A DNA stretch of 64,000 nt from positions 124,001 to 188,000 of the forward strand of contig JAJQBX010000012.1 in NCBI GenBank assembly GCA_021203065.1. The letters run 5' to 3'. The notes beneath the pieces were generated by a model. The model was not told where the DNA came from. It was given only the letters and a program-made list of their open reading frames with translations, and ran no database searches. How positions within the stretch are numbered: the stretch's first letter is position 1; every line of letters begins with the position of its first letter. Of this stretch, positions 24,815-34,250 are shown in pieces. Made by a program: the position numbers and the translations under genes. Origin of the DNA: Oscillospiraceae bacterium. GTDB taxonomy: Bacteria; Bacillota; Clostridia; Oscillospirales; Ruminococcaceae.

Positions 24815-24842
24815 GAATGCCGTTCGTTATGGAACGGCATTC
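24815..24842. repeat. 11-bp perfect inverted repeat before the ABC exporter genes
   Basis: GAATGCCGTTC (24815-24825), a 6-nt loop, and GAACGGCATTC (24832-24842). No T-tract follows, so it is a poor terminator for fakA. It ends 17 bp before the ABC gene's ATG and beside its ribosome site (GGAGGA), where it could affect translation or bind a repressor. Confidence 0.6.
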
Positions 24843-24858
24843 GTTATCGGAGGATTAT

Positions 24859-26580
24859 ATGCGAAAGCTTCTGAAATATTTCAAGGGCTATAAATTGCAG
24901 GCGGTGTGTGCGCCGTTGTTTAAAATTATCGAGGTTGTGTTTGAGCTTCTGGTGCCGCTCGTGGTGGCTGACATCATCGACACAGGAATCCCGGCAGGGG
25001 ACAAGCCGTATATCTATAAGATGTGCGGCGTACTTGTGCTGTTCGGGGCTTGCGGACTTGCGAGCACGCTTGTGGCGCAGTACTTTTCGGCGAAAGCCTC
25101 GGTCGGCTTCACGGGTGCAGTGAGACAGGCTCTTTTTGATCACATCCAGTCGCTGTCGTTTACGGAGATTGACAAGCTCGGCACTTCGACCCTCATCACC
25201 CGCCTCACAAGCGACTTGAACCAGATTCAGACCGGCGTCAACCTGACTCTTCGGCTTCTCATCCGCTCGCCGATGGTCGTTTTCGGCGCAACGGTCATGG
25301 CGTTTCGCATCGACGTCAAGGCGGCACTCATCTTTGTTGCCGTAATCCCGATTCTGTCGGTGGTAGTTTTCGGAATCATGCTGGGAACTATTCCGCTCTA
25401 TACCGCCGTCCAGAAAAAGCTTGACGCAGTGCTTCTCAGAACGAAAGAGAACTTAACCGGCGCAAGAGTTGTAAGGGCTTTTTGCATGGAGGAAGAGGAA
25501 ACCAAGGATTTCAACGAGAAGAACAATGCACTTGCGAAATCCCAGAAGTTTGTCGGGAAGATTTCTTCGGTCATGAACCCGATGACCTATGCAATTGTGA
25601 ATATAGGAATAGTGGTTCTCATCTACACGGGAGCTATCAAGGTCAGCACCGGTGTCCTCACACAGGGTCTTGTGATTGCGCTTTATAATTACATGTCGCA
25701 GATCCTTACCGAGCTCGTGAAGCTGGCAAACCTCATAATCAGCATCACAAAGAGCCTTGCATGCGCCAGAAGAATCGAAGAGATAATGGAAATCCAGCCC
25801 TCAATGGAGAGCGGAAGCTATAAGGGCGAGAATACTTCTGAGAGCGAATACGCAGTGGAGCTCAGCGACGTTTCGTTCAGATATTCGGGAGCTTCGGCAG
25901 ATTCGCTCGAGAATATCAATATCCAGATTAAAAACGGCGAGAAGATTGGCATCATCGGCTCAACCGGTAGCGGAAAGACCACTCTTATCAGTCTTGTGCC
26001 CCGTTTCTATGACGCTACTGACGGTTATGTAAAAGTAGAGGGCGTAGATGTCCGGGACTGGGACGAAGAAGCCCTCAGAAACAACGTCGCAGTAGTGATG
26101 CAACGCTCCTCCCTCTTCTCGGGAACTATAAGAGATAATATTCGCTTCGGCAGTGAGAATGCTACTGATGATGAAATTATGGAAGCTATCAGGGACGCTC
26201 AGGCGGAAAACGTCGTAGAGGCAAAGCCTGAGGGGCTTGACAGCATGATAGAGCAGGGCGGAAAGAACCTCTCCGGTGGTCAGACCCAAAGGCTCACCAT
26301 CGCAAGGGCACTTGTGAAGAAGCCGAAGATTCTGATTCTTGACGACAGTTCATCCGCACTTGACTTTGCAACCGATGCGGCACTCAGAAAATCAATATCA
26401 GGTCTTGACTACCACCCGACAGTATTGACTGTTTCGCAGAGGGTTTCAACGGTCATGCACTCTGACAGAGTCCTTATGCTTGAGGACGGCGTCGCAGTCG
26501 GCTTCGGGACGCATGAAGAGCTCCTTGAGAGCTGCCCTGAATATCTGGAATTATATCAGTCCCAGATAAAGAATTCGTAG
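24859..26580 (+). CDS. ABC exporter half-transporter, degenerate-site partner
   Basis: The 573-aa protein has six TM helices (to about residue 310) and an ATPase domain. Walker A is G-S-T-G-S-G-K-T-T (about 365) and the signature N-L-S-G-G-Q is canonical. The Walker B end reads I-L-D-D-S (Asp where the catalytic Glu belongs) and the H-loop reads V-S-Q-R-V-S (Gln for His). The next gene has a canonical Walker B and H-loop but an L-S-A-G-Q signature. Together they form a heterodimer with one working and one degenerate ATP site, as in LmrCD/BmrCD-type multidrug exporters. The ATG at 24859 follows GGAGGA. The partner starts 16 bp downstream. Confidence 0.9.
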   Translation: MRKLLKYFKGYKLQAVCAPLFKIIEVVFELLVPLVVADIIDTGIPAGDKPYIYKMCGVLVLFGACGLASTLVAQYFSAKASVGFTGAVRQALFDHIQSLSFTEIDKLGTSTLITRLTSDLNQIQTGVNLTLRLLIRSPMVVFGATVMAFRIDVKAALIFVAVIPILSVVVFGIMLGTIPLYTAVQKKLDAVLLRTKENLTGARVVRAFCMEEEETKDFNEKNNALAKSQKFVGKISSVMNPMTYAIVNIGIVVLIYTGAIKVSTGVLTQGLVIALYNYMSQILTELVKLANLIISITKSLACARRIEEIMEIQPSMESGSYKGENTSESEYAVELSDVSFRYSGASADSLENINIQIKNGEKIGIIGSTGSGKTTLISLVPRFYDATDGYVKVEGVDVRDWDEEALRNNVAVVMQRSSLFSGTIRDNIRFGSENATDDEIMEAIRDAQAENVVEAKPEGLDSMIEQGGKNLSGGQTQRLTIARALVKKPKILILDDSSSALDFATDAALRKSISGLDYHPTVLTVSQRVSTVMHSDRVLMLEDGVAVGFGTHEELLESCPEYLELYQSQIKNS

Positions 26581-26596
26581 GAAAGGGGAGCTATAT

Positions 26597-28357
26597 ATGA
26601 GTAGCAAATCGAAAGTACAGACAAATCAACCGGCTTCCCAGACAATAAAGAAGCTTCTGGTGTTCCTGAAAAAATACCGTGTTCTTCTTGTTCTCTCGAT
26701 AGTTTTGGCGGCGGCTTCGGTAATACTCACGCTCTACGTCCCGATTCTCTTCGGCGACGCTATCGACTATATCACCGAAAACGGCGTAGATCTTGCGATG
26801 GTTGTCAGCTTTCTCGTAAGAGCGGCTATAACCGCTCTGGTGGCGGCTTTGTTACAGTGGATCATGAACGTCATCAACAACCGCATCACCTATGAGACGG
26901 TAAGAGACCTAAGAGAGAAAGCATTTCTGAAGATAGAAAGCCTGCCACTTAAGTATATCGACTCCCACCCTCACGGCGACTTGGTGTCAAGAGTAATCTC
27001 CGATGTCGACCAGCTTGCCGACGGCTTGCTCCTTGGCTTCACGCAGTTCTTCACAGGCATTGCAACCATCATCTGCACACTTCTCTTCATGCTCTCAATA
27101 AGCTGGAAGATAACTATAATAGCAGTGGTTCTGACGCCTTTGTCTTTGTTTGTCGCAAGATTCTTGGCGACTTCTACCTATAATCTCTTCAAGAAGCAGT
27201 CGGAGATAAGGGGAAGCCAGACCGCACTTATCGATGAGATGATAGGCGGCGCAAAGACGGTCAAGGCGTATAACTACACCGAAAGAAGCCACGACCGCTT
27301 CAAAAAGATAAACGACGACCTTACCGAAACATCGTCGAAAGCCATCTTCTATTCGTCTCTCGTCAACCCGTCGACCCGTTTTGTAAACGCAGTTGTCTAT
27401 GCCGCAGTGGGACTTGCAGGCGCACTTTCGGTTGTTGCAGGAACTGTCACCGTCGGCGGACTCACCTGTATTCTAAGCTATGCCAACCAGTACACCAAGC
27501 CCTTTAATGAGATAAGCGGCGTCATAACCGAGCTCCAGAACGCAATAGCATGTGCCGGAAGAATCTTCGAGCTGATCGAGGCTGAGCCCCAGCCGTCGGA
27601 TGAGGGATTCCCGGAGCTTTCGGACGTAAGCGGCAATATCGAGCTTAAGGACGTTTCGTTCTCCTATTCTCCCGACATAAGCCTTATCGAAAACTTCAAT
27701 CTTTCTGTCAAAGCCGGTCAGAGGATCGCCATTGTCGGTCCTACAGGTTGCGGAAAGACGACATTAATCAACCTCCTCATGCGCTTTTACGACGTCGACA
27801 GCGGCAGTATTTCGGTTGAGGGCGAGGACATCCGTGACATAACCCGCCACAGTCTCCGTGAGAACTATGGTATGGTTCTTCAGGACACATGGCTAAAGTC
27901 GGGGACAATCCGGGACAATCTCAAGATTGGCAAGCCCGATTCAACCGACGAGGAGATGATAGCCGCCGCCAAAACCACCCATGCCGACAGCTTCATCAGG
28001 CGTCTGCCTCAGGGCTATGACACCCCGATTGGCGAGGATGGCGGTAACCTCTCAGCAGGTCAGAAGCAGCTTCTTTGCATAACCCGGGTCATGCTCACAA
28101 AGCCCCCGATGCTGATTTTAGATGAGGCGACCTCCTCGATAGACACCAAGACCGAATTCCGTGTTCAGCGTTCGTTTGAAAAGCTGATGCAGGGAAAGAC
28201 CACGTTCATAGTAGCCCACCGTCTCTCAACTATCATGAGTGCAGACCTGATTCTCGTCATGAAAGACGGTCACATAATCGAGCAGGGGAAGCATGACGAG
28301 CTCCTCGAAAAGCACGGCTTCTATTATGAGCTCTATAACAGCCAGTTTGCGCACTGA
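26597..28357 (+). CDS. ABC exporter half-transporter, catalytic partner
   Basis: The 586-aa protein has six TM helices and an ATPase domain with Walker A G-P-T-G-C-G-K-T-T, Walker B L-I-L-D-E-A-T-S-S-I-D with the catalytic Glu, and the His switch V-A-H-R-L-S. Its signature motif is altered to N-L-S-A-G-Q. In the heterodimer its Walker B/His pairs with the partner's L-S-G-G-Q to give the active site. The substrate is probably a drug, peptide or lipid and cannot be read from sequence. AGGAAAGGGGAG precedes the ATG. A heptamer repeat begins 5 bp after its stop. Confidence 0.92.
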   Translation: MSSKSKVQTNQPASQTIKKLLVFLKKYRVLLVLSIVLAAASVILTLYVPILFGDAIDYITENGVDLAMVVSFLVRAAITALVAALLQWIMNVINNRITYETVRDLREKAFLKIESLPLKYIDSHPHGDLVSRVISDVDQLADGLLLGFTQFFTGIATIICTLLFMLSISWKITIIAVVLTPLSLFVARFLATSTYNLFKKQSEIRGSQTALIDEMIGGAKTVKAYNYTERSHDRFKKINDDLTETSSKAIFYSSLVNPSTRFVNAVVYAAVGLAGALSVVAGTVTVGGLTCILSYANQYTKPFNEISGVITELQNAIACAGRIFELIEAEPQPSDEGFPELSDVSGNIELKDVSFSYSPDISLIENFNLSVKAGQRIAIVGPTGCGKTTLINLLMRFYDVDSGSISVEGEDIRDITRHSLRENYGMVLQDTWLKSGTIRDNLKIGKPDSTDEEMIAAAKTTHADSFIRRLPQGYDTPIGEDGGNLSAGQKQLLCITRVMLTKPPMLILDEATSSIDTKTEFRVQRSFEKLMQGKTTFIVAHRLSTIMSADLILVMKDGHIIEQGKHDELLEKHGFYYELYNSQFAH

Positions 28358-28361
28358 TTAT

Positions 28362-28413
28362 AATGTACAATGTACAATGTACAATGTACAATGGCGGTGT
28401 CGGCTTCGCCGAC
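28362..28413. repeat. Heptamer tandem repeat (AATGTAC x4) plus hairpin, copy 1
   Basis: Four head-to-tail copies of AATGTAC (28362-28393 with a partial fifth) are followed by a GTCGGC-TTC-GCCGAC hairpin (28399-28413). The same arrangement occurs inverted at 37348-37400. It lies between the ABC exporter genes and the DUF4830 gene. Confidence 0.8.
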
Positions 28414-28485
28414 GATTTTCACACTTCTAACTGCATTCAGACATGCATATACTTCACCAAAAGACAACTTTTCGGAGGGATAGGT

Positions 28486-28944
28486 ATGTTTGTCAAGACG
28501 GTCAAGGTTAAAAAGGCGGTTCAGGTGCTTGGGTATATCCTGATGGCACTTTTGCTGGTGTTCGTTGCGGTGTTTCTCTTCAACAGATTTTATGGCGGAT
28601 CGAAAGCAATTTCGCTTCCTGATGAGGCGTCTCAGCTCGAATTTCTGCACGACTTGGGCTGGGAAACGTCCGAATCGGCGATAGATGTCAGAAGCGTCAT
28701 AATCCCGGAGGAGTGGAACGACGTTTACGAGCAGTATAATGCACTTCAGCTTGAGCAGGGGCTGGACCTCTCCGACTACAAGGGCTGTGCTGTTGAAATC
28801 TACACGTACGAAATCTATAACTATGCGGACGAGGACAATATCGTCGTGAACTTAATGATATGCGACGGCATTCTCATCGCCGGCGACGTCTGCTGCACCG
28901 AGCTCGGCGGCTTCATGCAGGGGCTTGTCAAAACTACAGCATAA
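28486..28944 (+). CDS. DUF4830-like membrane-anchored protein
   Basis: The 152-aa product has one N-terminal TM helix (about residues 13-35) and an extracytoplasmic domain with L-G-W-E-T near 63, V-I-I-P-E-E-W-N-D-V-Y-E-Q-Y-N-A-L-Q near 78 and G-L-D-L-S-D-Y-K-G near 100, the pattern of DUF4830 proteins of Oscillospiraceae. Function unknown. The ATG at 28486 follows GGAGGGATAG; the longer upstream frame runs through the repeat and is not credible. Confidence 0.75.
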   Translation: MFVKTVKVKKAVQVLGYILMALLLVFVAVFLFNRFYGGSKAISLPDEASQLEFLHDLGWETSESAIDVRSVIIPEEWNDVYEQYNALQLEQGLDLSDYKGCAVEIYTYEIYNYADEDNIVVNLMICDGILIAGDVCCTELGGFMQGLVKTTA

Positions 28945-28957
28945 ATGGTGATGAAAG

Positions 28958-29653
28958 ATGTATAAAACCTGTATATTCGACTTCTACGGAACTCTCTGCG
29001 ACATCAGAACCGATGAGACAAAGCCTGAGCTATGGGAAAAGCTCTCGCTCTTCTATGGCTTCCAAGGTGCAGGATATACTCCCGAAGAGCTGAAAAATGC
29101 TTATTTTCAGATAGTCTCTGAGCTTGAAACCCAGTTCCGGGAAATCAGAATCGAGCAGGTCTTCAAAGAGCTTTTTATAAGAAAGGGCGTCACTGCTGAT
29201 GATGCCCTCGCCATACACACAGGGCAGTTCTTCCGGATTCTTTCAATAGAGCATCTAAAGCTCTATGACGGAGCGAGTGAAATGCTCGACAGGCTCAGAG
29301 CAAGCGGCAGGAAAGTGTATCTTCTTTCGAACGCACAGCGGATCTTCACCGAATTTGAGATGAAATACCTCGGAATCTGGTTCTCGTTCGACGACATCTT
29401 CATCTCGTCCGATCATAACTGCAAAAAGCCGGATACTGAGTTCTACAACAAGCTTATAGAAAAGCATAATATCGACCGTGAAACGGCAATCATGATAGGA
29501 AACGACGGCACTTGCGACATCCGTGGCGGGAAATCGGCAGGGCTTTCGACAATGTACATTCGCACCGATATTTCGCCTGACGAGCTTTTGCCTGACGCCG
29601 ACCATCTTCTTATGAACCCGGATATGGCGATGGTGGCTGATATACTATTATAA
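28958..29653 (+). CDS. HAD-superfamily hydrolase
   Basis: The 231-aa protein has the four HAD motifs: D-F-Y-G-T-L (nucleophile Asp near residue 8), L-L-S-N-A near 115, K-K-P near 150 and I-G-N-D near 172. The cap resembles phosphoglycolate-phosphatase and 5'-nucleotidase (YjjG) types. The substrate cannot be assigned. It lies 13 bp after the DUF4830 gene and 14 bp before the pseudouridine synthase, suggesting a shared transcript. Confidence 0.88.
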   Translation: MYKTCIFDFYGTLCDIRTDETKPELWEKLSLFYGFQGAGYTPEELKNAYFQIVSELETQFREIRIEQVFKELFIRKGVTADDALAIHTGQFFRILSIEHLKLYDGASEMLDRLRASGRKVYLLSNAQRIFTEFEMKYLGIWFSFDDIFISSDHNCKKPDTEFYNKLIEKHNIDRETAIMIGNDGTCDIRGGKSAGLSTMYIRTDISPDELLPDADHLLMNPDMAMVADILL

Positions 29654-29667
29654 AAGGAAGATTGAAA

Positions 29668-30387
29668 ATGCCACAGCTGAGACTGGACAGATTTTTATCG
29701 GGACAGCTGCCCGAGGTTTCCCGAAGCGACGCCAAGGAGCTCTTAAAAAAGGGCTTGGTCACCGTCGACGGCGTCACCGTCAAAAGATATGACCATAAGC
29801 TCGACCCCGAAAAGGCGGTTGTCGCCGTTTCGGGCAACGTGATTACATACCGTGAGCACCTCTACATAATGCTCAACAAGCCGTCGGGCGTCGTCTGCGC
29901 AGTTCGGGACAGGGTGACTCCGACGGTCATGGAGCTTCTGCCGCCCAAGATGAGGCGTCAGGGGCTTTTTCCTGCGGGAAGACTGGACAAGGATTCGGTC
30001 GGTTTCGTGCTCTTAACCGACGACGGTGAGCTTGCGCACCGGATGCTTAGCCCAAACAGCCACGTCCCGAAAGAGTACTTCGTCCGCCTTGAAAAACCGG
30101 TCACAGAGGACGTGGCGGAGCTGTTCAGAGCAGGCATGACTATTGACGGCGGCGAGAAATGTCTCCCCGCAGAGCTCGAGATTTGCGAGCACAATATAGA
30201 GTGCTTTGTGACGCTTCACGAGGGCAAATTCCACCAGATAAAGCGCATGTTTGATGCAACGGATAATACCGTTCTGTATCTCAGACGAATCCGGATTGGA
30301 GGAGTTATTTTGGACGATAGCCTTGAAGAGGGAGAGGCTCGGCTTCTGGAAGAAAATGAGATTAAAGGGCTGTTATGCTATGATTAA
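29668..30387 (+). CDS. rsuA: RsuA-family pseudouridine synthase
   Basis: The 239-aa protein has an N-terminal S4 RNA-binding domain (residues about 3-55) and a catalytic domain with G-R-L-D-K-D-S-V-G-F-V-L-L-T-D-D-G near residues 105-120; the Asp is the catalytic residue. L-N-K-P-S-G-V-V precedes it and F-H-Q-I-K-R-M-F follows. The length and the short C-terminus fit RsuA, the enzyme for 16S rRNA pseudouridine 516, rather than RluB. The usual T-x-G-L after the catalytic Asp reads S-V-G-F here. The ATG at 29668 is used with AAAAGGAAG upstream. Confidence 0.88.
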   Translation: MPQLRLDRFLSGQLPEVSRSDAKELLKKGLVTVDGVTVKRYDHKLDPEKAVVAVSGNVITYREHLYIMLNKPSGVVCAVRDRVTPTVMELLPPKMRRQGLFPAGRLDKDSVGFVLLTDDGELAHRMLSPNSHVPKEYFVRLEKPVTEDVAELFRAGMTIDGGEKCLPAELEICEHNIECFVTLHEGKFHQIKRMFDATDNTVLYLRRIRIGGVILDDSLEEGEARLLEENEIKGLLCYD

Positions 30388-30455
30388 TATACTTTTACAA
30401 GTACTATAGTCATTTTGCATAAAAACGCACCGTAAACTTTGGTGAAATCGCCGTC

Positions 30456-30484
30456 TTGTAAAGGCGGGCTCAATATAGTATAAT
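30456..30484 (+). promoter_or_regulatory. Sigma-A promoter of the UgpC/MsmX-type gene
   Basis: TTGTAA (30456-30461), 17-bp spacer, TATAAT (30479-30484); start near 30491, leader about 56 nt with AGGAGG before the ATG. Confidence 0.8.
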
Positions 30485-30546
30485 TATCACAGACGCTAAT
30501 CGAATAGATTGGCAAGTTTTAAAAAATTCGGCGAGGAGGCCTTTTG

Positions 30547-31689
30547 ATGGCAAGCTTATCACTAAAGCATATTTACAAGAAGTATCCCGGCGGCGTTGTC
30601 GCAGTATCTGACTTCTGCCTCGAGGTTAAGGACAAGGAATTCATTATCTTTGTAGGACCTTCAGGTTGCGGCAAATCCACCACCTTAAGAATGATCGCAG
30701 GTCTTGAGGAAATCACAGACGGCGAGCTCTATATCGGCAACAGACTGGTTAACGATATTGCTCCGAAGGACAGAGACATCGCAATGGTATTCCAGAACTA
30801 CGCTCTCTATCCCCATATGACAGTTTTCGAGAATATGGCGTTCGGTCTTAAGCTGAGAAAGACCCCGAAGGATCAGATTGCCCGTAAGGTTGAGGAAGCT
30901 GCAAGAATCCTCGACATCTCCCACCTCCTCGACAGAAAGCCGAAGGCTTTGTCCGGCGGTCAGAGACAGCGTGTTGCTCTGGGTCGTGCACTCGTTCGTG
31001 AGCCTCAGGTATTCTTACTTGACGAGCCGTTGTCGAACCTCGATGCTAAGCTCCGTGCTCAGATGAGAACTGAGATCACTCTTCTTCATAAGAGACTTGG
31101 AACTACGTTTATCTACGTAACCCATGACCAGACCGAGGCTATGACCATGGCTGACAGAATCGTCGTTATGAAGGACGGCTTCATCCAGCAGGTCGACACT
31201 CCTCAGAACCTTTACAGCTATCCCTGCAACCTCTTCGTAGCAGGATTCATCGGATCTCCTCAGATGAACTTCATCGACAGTAAGCTCATCAAGGTTGACG
31301 GCAAGTGCAACATCGAATTCGGTTCAGAAGACACCAAGGAAACCAGAGGAAGAAAGTTCTATATCGAGCTTCCCGAGGCTAAGGTTGACGAAGAAGCTTT
31401 GGCTCCTTATCTCAACAAGGAAGTCATCTGCGGCGTTCGTCCCGAGTGCATCCACGATGAGGAAATGTTCATCTCCTCCGCAAAGACCGGCATCATCGAG
31501 ACCACCGTTAACGTAGCTGAAATGATGGGTGCTGAGACCTATCTCTATCTCACCTGCGAGGGAATCAACCTCACTGCCCGTGTTTCCAACCGTTCCACCG
31601 CAAGACCTCAGGATGTCATCACCTGCGCTATCGACGCAAACAGAATCCACATCTTCGACAAGGAAACCGAGAAGACCATCATCAACTGA
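30547..31689 (+). CDS. ugpC: Sugar ABC importer ATPase, UgpC/MsmX type
   Basis: The 380-aa protein is an importer ATPase: Walker [11 protein letters not shown] (about residues 36-45), Q-loop [10 protein letters not shown], signature L-S-G-G-Q-R-Q-R, Walker [13 protein letters not shown] and an H-loop T-H-D-Q. A C-terminal TOBE/MalK regulatory region completes it. No permease or binding-protein gene lies beside it and it has its own promoter and terminator, so it is probably a shared ATPase serving several sugar importers, as MsmX does in Bacillus. Confidence 0.93.
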   Translation: MASLSLKHIYKKYPGGVVAVSDFCLEVKDKEFIIFVGPSGCGKSTTLRMIAGLEEITDGELYIGNRLVNDIAPKDRDIAMVFQNYALYPHMTVFENMAFGLKLRKTPKDQIARKVEEAARILDISHLLDRKPKALSGGQRQRVALGRALVREPQVFLLDEPLSNLDAKLRAQMRTEITLLHKRLGTTFIYVTHDQTEAMTMADRIVVMKDGFIQQVDTPQNLYSYPCNLFVAGFIGSPQMNFIDSKLIKVDGKCNIEFGSEDTKETRGRKFYIELPEAKVDEEALAPYLNKEVICGVRPECIHDEEMFISSAKTGIIETTVNVAEMMGAETYLYLTCEGINLTARVSNRSTARPQDVITCAIDANRIHIFDKETEKTIIN

Positions 31690-31718
31690 TAGTTACCATT
31701 ACGAACATATAGAATTTA

Positions 31719-31750
31719 ATGCGGCTGCTCAACCAGTAGCCGCATTTTTC
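31719..31750 (+). terminator. Rho-independent terminator after ugpC
   Basis: AATGCGGCT and AGCCGCATT pair around a short loop with inner extra pairs, followed by TTTTTCTT. Confidence 0.85.
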
Positions 31751-31767
31751 TTAAGAAAGGAACAGTT

Positions 31768-32982
31768 ATGAAGAAAATCGTATCAATACTTTTAGCAGTT
31801 TGCTTACTGTGCGGGTGCTTCACCGCCTGCGGAAAGGAGACCTCTGTGGCTCTTGAAACTATCGAAAATCCCGAATCCTATGAGGATTACCTCAACAATG
31901 CAAAAATTATCTCCCTCACTCAAACCGGCAACACCTATCGCCTCAAGCAGGCTATCGCCAAAGCCGAAAGTGGTGAGGACTGCAACATCGTCTATATCGG
32001 CGGCTCCATCACCGAGGGCGAGGGTCTTGAGACCTGCTATGCCTACCGCTCGTTCACCTATTTTCAGGAGAAGTTCGGCAAGGGCAAGGGCGACAACGTC
32101 CACTACTACAACTCCGGCATAAGCGGCACTCCCTCAACCTTGGGAGCACTTCGGTTTGAGGACGACGTTGCGGCATATAGCCCCGACGTAGTCTTCATTG
32201 AATTCGCCGTCAATGACAGTAACAGTGAAGAATACTATGACGCTTTTGAAAGCCTCATCCGTGACTGCCTCGAGCTTGACAGCCAGCCTGCGGTAATCCT
32301 ACTCTTTGCCCGGATGGAGGAGGGCTACACCTCTCAGGAATGGAAAAAAGAAATCGGCGAGTACTATGACCTGCCGATGATAAGCTATGCTGACGGTATC
32401 ACCTATATGCTCGATAACGGTGCTCTTGAGTGGAGCGAGTTTTCCGACGACTACACCCATCCGAACGCCGACGGCAACGCAATTGTCGCCGACTTCATTG
32501 CCTACTTCTTTGACGAGGTTGACCGCCTTGACGGAAGCGAATCGGACATCACCATCCCTGAAGCCATGTATGACTGTTCATACCAGAACGCCCACATGCT
32601 CCAGCATTCGACCTATGATGCGGAAGACCTCGGTTCATGGAAGAAAAAGAGCACCGGCTACAGCTACACCGACGGCTGGACAAAGACCTATGACGAGTCT
32701 AATGACCCTCTCGTCTTCACCTTCACCGGCACAAACGCCTATGTGGTCTATCCGACCTCTTCCGGCTCAGAATACGGCATACTTGAAGCAAAGGTCTACT
32801 ATAATGACGAGCTCGTCAACACCGAGATATTCAACGAGTACGACTCAAGCGGCTGGCTCTGTCCGACTGTTGGCATCCTCTACAAAGCCGACGAACCGGG
32901 CGAATACCGCATCGAATTCACCGCCTATGGCGACAACATAAAGTGCGACCTGCAGGTTCTGGCGGTGGCGTATACGGACTGA
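31768..32982 (+). CDS. SGNH/GDSL-hydrolase-like lipoprotein
   Basis: The 404-aa product has a lipoprotein signal (lipobox L-L-C-G-C, second Cys close by) and an SGNH hydrolase domain (about residues 65-245). Block I is I-G-G-S-I-T-E-G with the nucleophile Ser, then N-S-G-I-S-G, F-A-V-N-D-S (the Asn block) and D-Y-T-H-P-N with the catalytic Asp/His. A second beta-rich domain (about 270-404) probably binds carbohydrate. Such surface esterases usually deacetylate glycans. AAGAAAGGAAC lies just before the ATG. Confidence 0.87.
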   Translation: MKKIVSILLAVCLLCGCFTACGKETSVALETIENPESYEDYLNNAKIISLTQTGNTYRLKQAIAKAESGEDCNIVYIGGSITEGEGLETCYAYRSFTYFQEKFGKGKGDNVHYYNSGISGTPSTLGALRFEDDVAAYSPDVVFIEFAVNDSNSEEYYDAFESLIRDCLELDSQPAVILLFARMEEGYTSQEWKKEIGEYYDLPMISYADGITYMLDNGALEWSEFSDDYTHPNADGNAIVADFIAYFFDEVDRLDGSESDITIPEAMYDCSYQNAHMLQHSTYDAEDLGSWKKKSTGYSYTDGWTKTYDESNDPLVFTFTGTNAYVVYPTSSGSEYGILEAKVYYNDELVNTEIFNEYDSSGWLCPTVGILYKADEPGEYRIEFTAYGDNIKCDLQVLAVAYTD

Positions 32983-33000
32983 GCTATCACCAGCCGAGCG

Positions 33001-33180
33001 GCTCGCCCTCCGGGCTCGCCGACCCCTCCACCGGCTTCGCCGGTCCCCCTCCCCTTGACAGGGGAGGCAATAGCATCCTGACTTAGGAGTTTTTGGAGGA
33101 GGCAGTTATGGCTCCCCTGCCAAGGGGAGCTGTCAGCGAAGCTGACTGAGGGGTGCTATTTTCGGCAACGCCGAAAATAG
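33001..33180. repeat. Palindromic repeat unit II (two inverted arms)
   Basis: The left arm (33001-33068) has GACCCCTCCACC, a CCGGCTTCGCCGG hairpin and CCCCTCCCC...GGGGAGGC. After a 40-bp centre (GCAATAG...TTATGGCTCCCC) the right arm (33109-33154) has GGCTCCCCTGCCAAGGGGAGC, a TCAGCGAAGCTGA hairpin and CTGAGGGGT. A further CTATTTTCGG/CCGAAAATAG hairpin lies at 33157-33180. It fills the gap between two convergent genes. Confidence 0.8.
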
Positions 33181-33202
33181 CAAGTTTGGCATCAGCCAAA
33201 CT

Positions 33203-34012
33203 TCATTTCCCCATCACCCTCGACTTCTCCACGCACGCCTCAACCGCCTGCAGAATAGTATCCTCAAATCCCTGCTCTTCCAGCACCTTCACCGCTTCTA
33301 TAGTGGTGCCGCCGGGGGAGCAGACGTTTATTTTCAGCTGTTCGGGGGAAATGTCACTCGCAAGCACCATCTCCGCCGCACCCTTGACCGTCTGTGCCGC
33401 AAGGAGCTTGGCGGTTTCTTCGCTCATTCCGTTCCCGATTCCTGCTTTTATGAGCCCGTCGATGAACATATAGACATAGGCAGGACCTGAACCGCTGATT
33501 CCGGTCACGATGTCCATAAGGCTCTCGTCCACAACTGCCGCTTCTCCGAAAGATGAGAAAATCCCGACAATTTCCGACATCTCATCATCTGAGACATTCC
33601 CATTTCTGCAGATTCCGCTCATCCCGACTCCGACGAGTGCCGGAGTGTTCGGCATCACCCGGACAATCTTCGCATCAACGCCAAAATATCCCTCAAGCGT
33701 AGAAATCTTCTTTCCTGCGAGAATGGAGACGATAACCGCCGACTTCTTTATTTCGCCGATTTCAGCTACCAACTCCTCCAGCGATTGCGGCTTGACAGCG
33801 AGTATCACGAGGTCAGCGTCATTAACCGCCTCCCGAGCCTCAGAAAAAGCGGCTACTCCCAAGCCCTCAGCCTTTTTTCTGCAAGCTTCCGACCTGTCAG
33901 CTCCCTTAACAGCCTCCGCCGGAAGTATTCCTCCCGAAACAATCCCCGAAAGAATCGCTCCGCCCATATTCCCAAGCCCTATAACAGCGGCTTTTTTTAT
34001 TTCAGTATTCAT
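33203..34012 (-). CDS. proC: Pyrroline-5-carboxylate reductase
   Basis: The 269-aa enzyme makes proline from pyrroline-5-carboxylate with NAD(P)H. The Rossmann motif G-L-G-N-M-G-G (residues about 12-18), A-V-K-P-Q near 73, R-V-M-P-N-T-P near 118 and the family signature G-I-S-G-S-G-P-A-Y-V-Y ... S-P-G-G-T-T (about 168-235) are all present. Length is normal. GGGAGGT lies before the ATG. No other proline genes are nearby. Confidence 0.95.
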   Translation of the reverse strand: MNTEIKKAAVIGLGNMGGAILSGIVSGGILPAEAVKGADRSEACRKKAEGLGVAAFSEAREAVNDADLVILAVKPQSLEELVAEIGEIKKSAVIVSILAGKKISTLEGYFGVDAKIVRVMPNTPALVGVGMSGICRNGNVSDDEMSEIVGIFSSFGEAAVVDESLMDIVTGISGSGPAYVYMFIDGLIKAGIGNGMSEETAKLLAAQTVKGAAEMVLASDISPEQLKINVCSPGGTTIEAVKVLEEQGFEDTILQAVEACVEKSRVMGK

Positions 34013-34167
34013 AACTGCGACCTCCCTTATTGAGAGTATGATAGCACAAACAGCTTAAAAAGGCAACTCCCCGCAAAAAATAAGTGCTATTACTTATGCA
34101 AAATGCACAATTAATTTCCGGCAAAGTTTCTGTTAACTATTATGCAACCGAAATTCCACAAAATCGC

Positions 34168-34196
34168 TTGCAATGCGGGCTTTAGTGTGGTAAGAT
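34168..34196 (+). promoter_or_regulatory. Promoter of the repeat-rich surface protein
   Basis: TTGCAA (34168-34173), 17-bp spacer, TAAGAT (34191-34196); start near 34203, leader about 48 nt ending in GAGGAGG. The rest of 34013-34167 holds no gene; ATGCAAAATGCACAA occurs at about 34097-34111. Confidence 0.6.
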
Positions 34197-34250
34197 TAAG
34201 ATAGCCCTTAACAGAGGGGAGCATTAAAAGATATTTTGAGGAGGATTACT

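Noticed and set aside
33510-34058. 182-codon plus-strand frame opposite proC
   Set aside because: It is antisense to an intact, well recognised proC gene and has no ribosome site.
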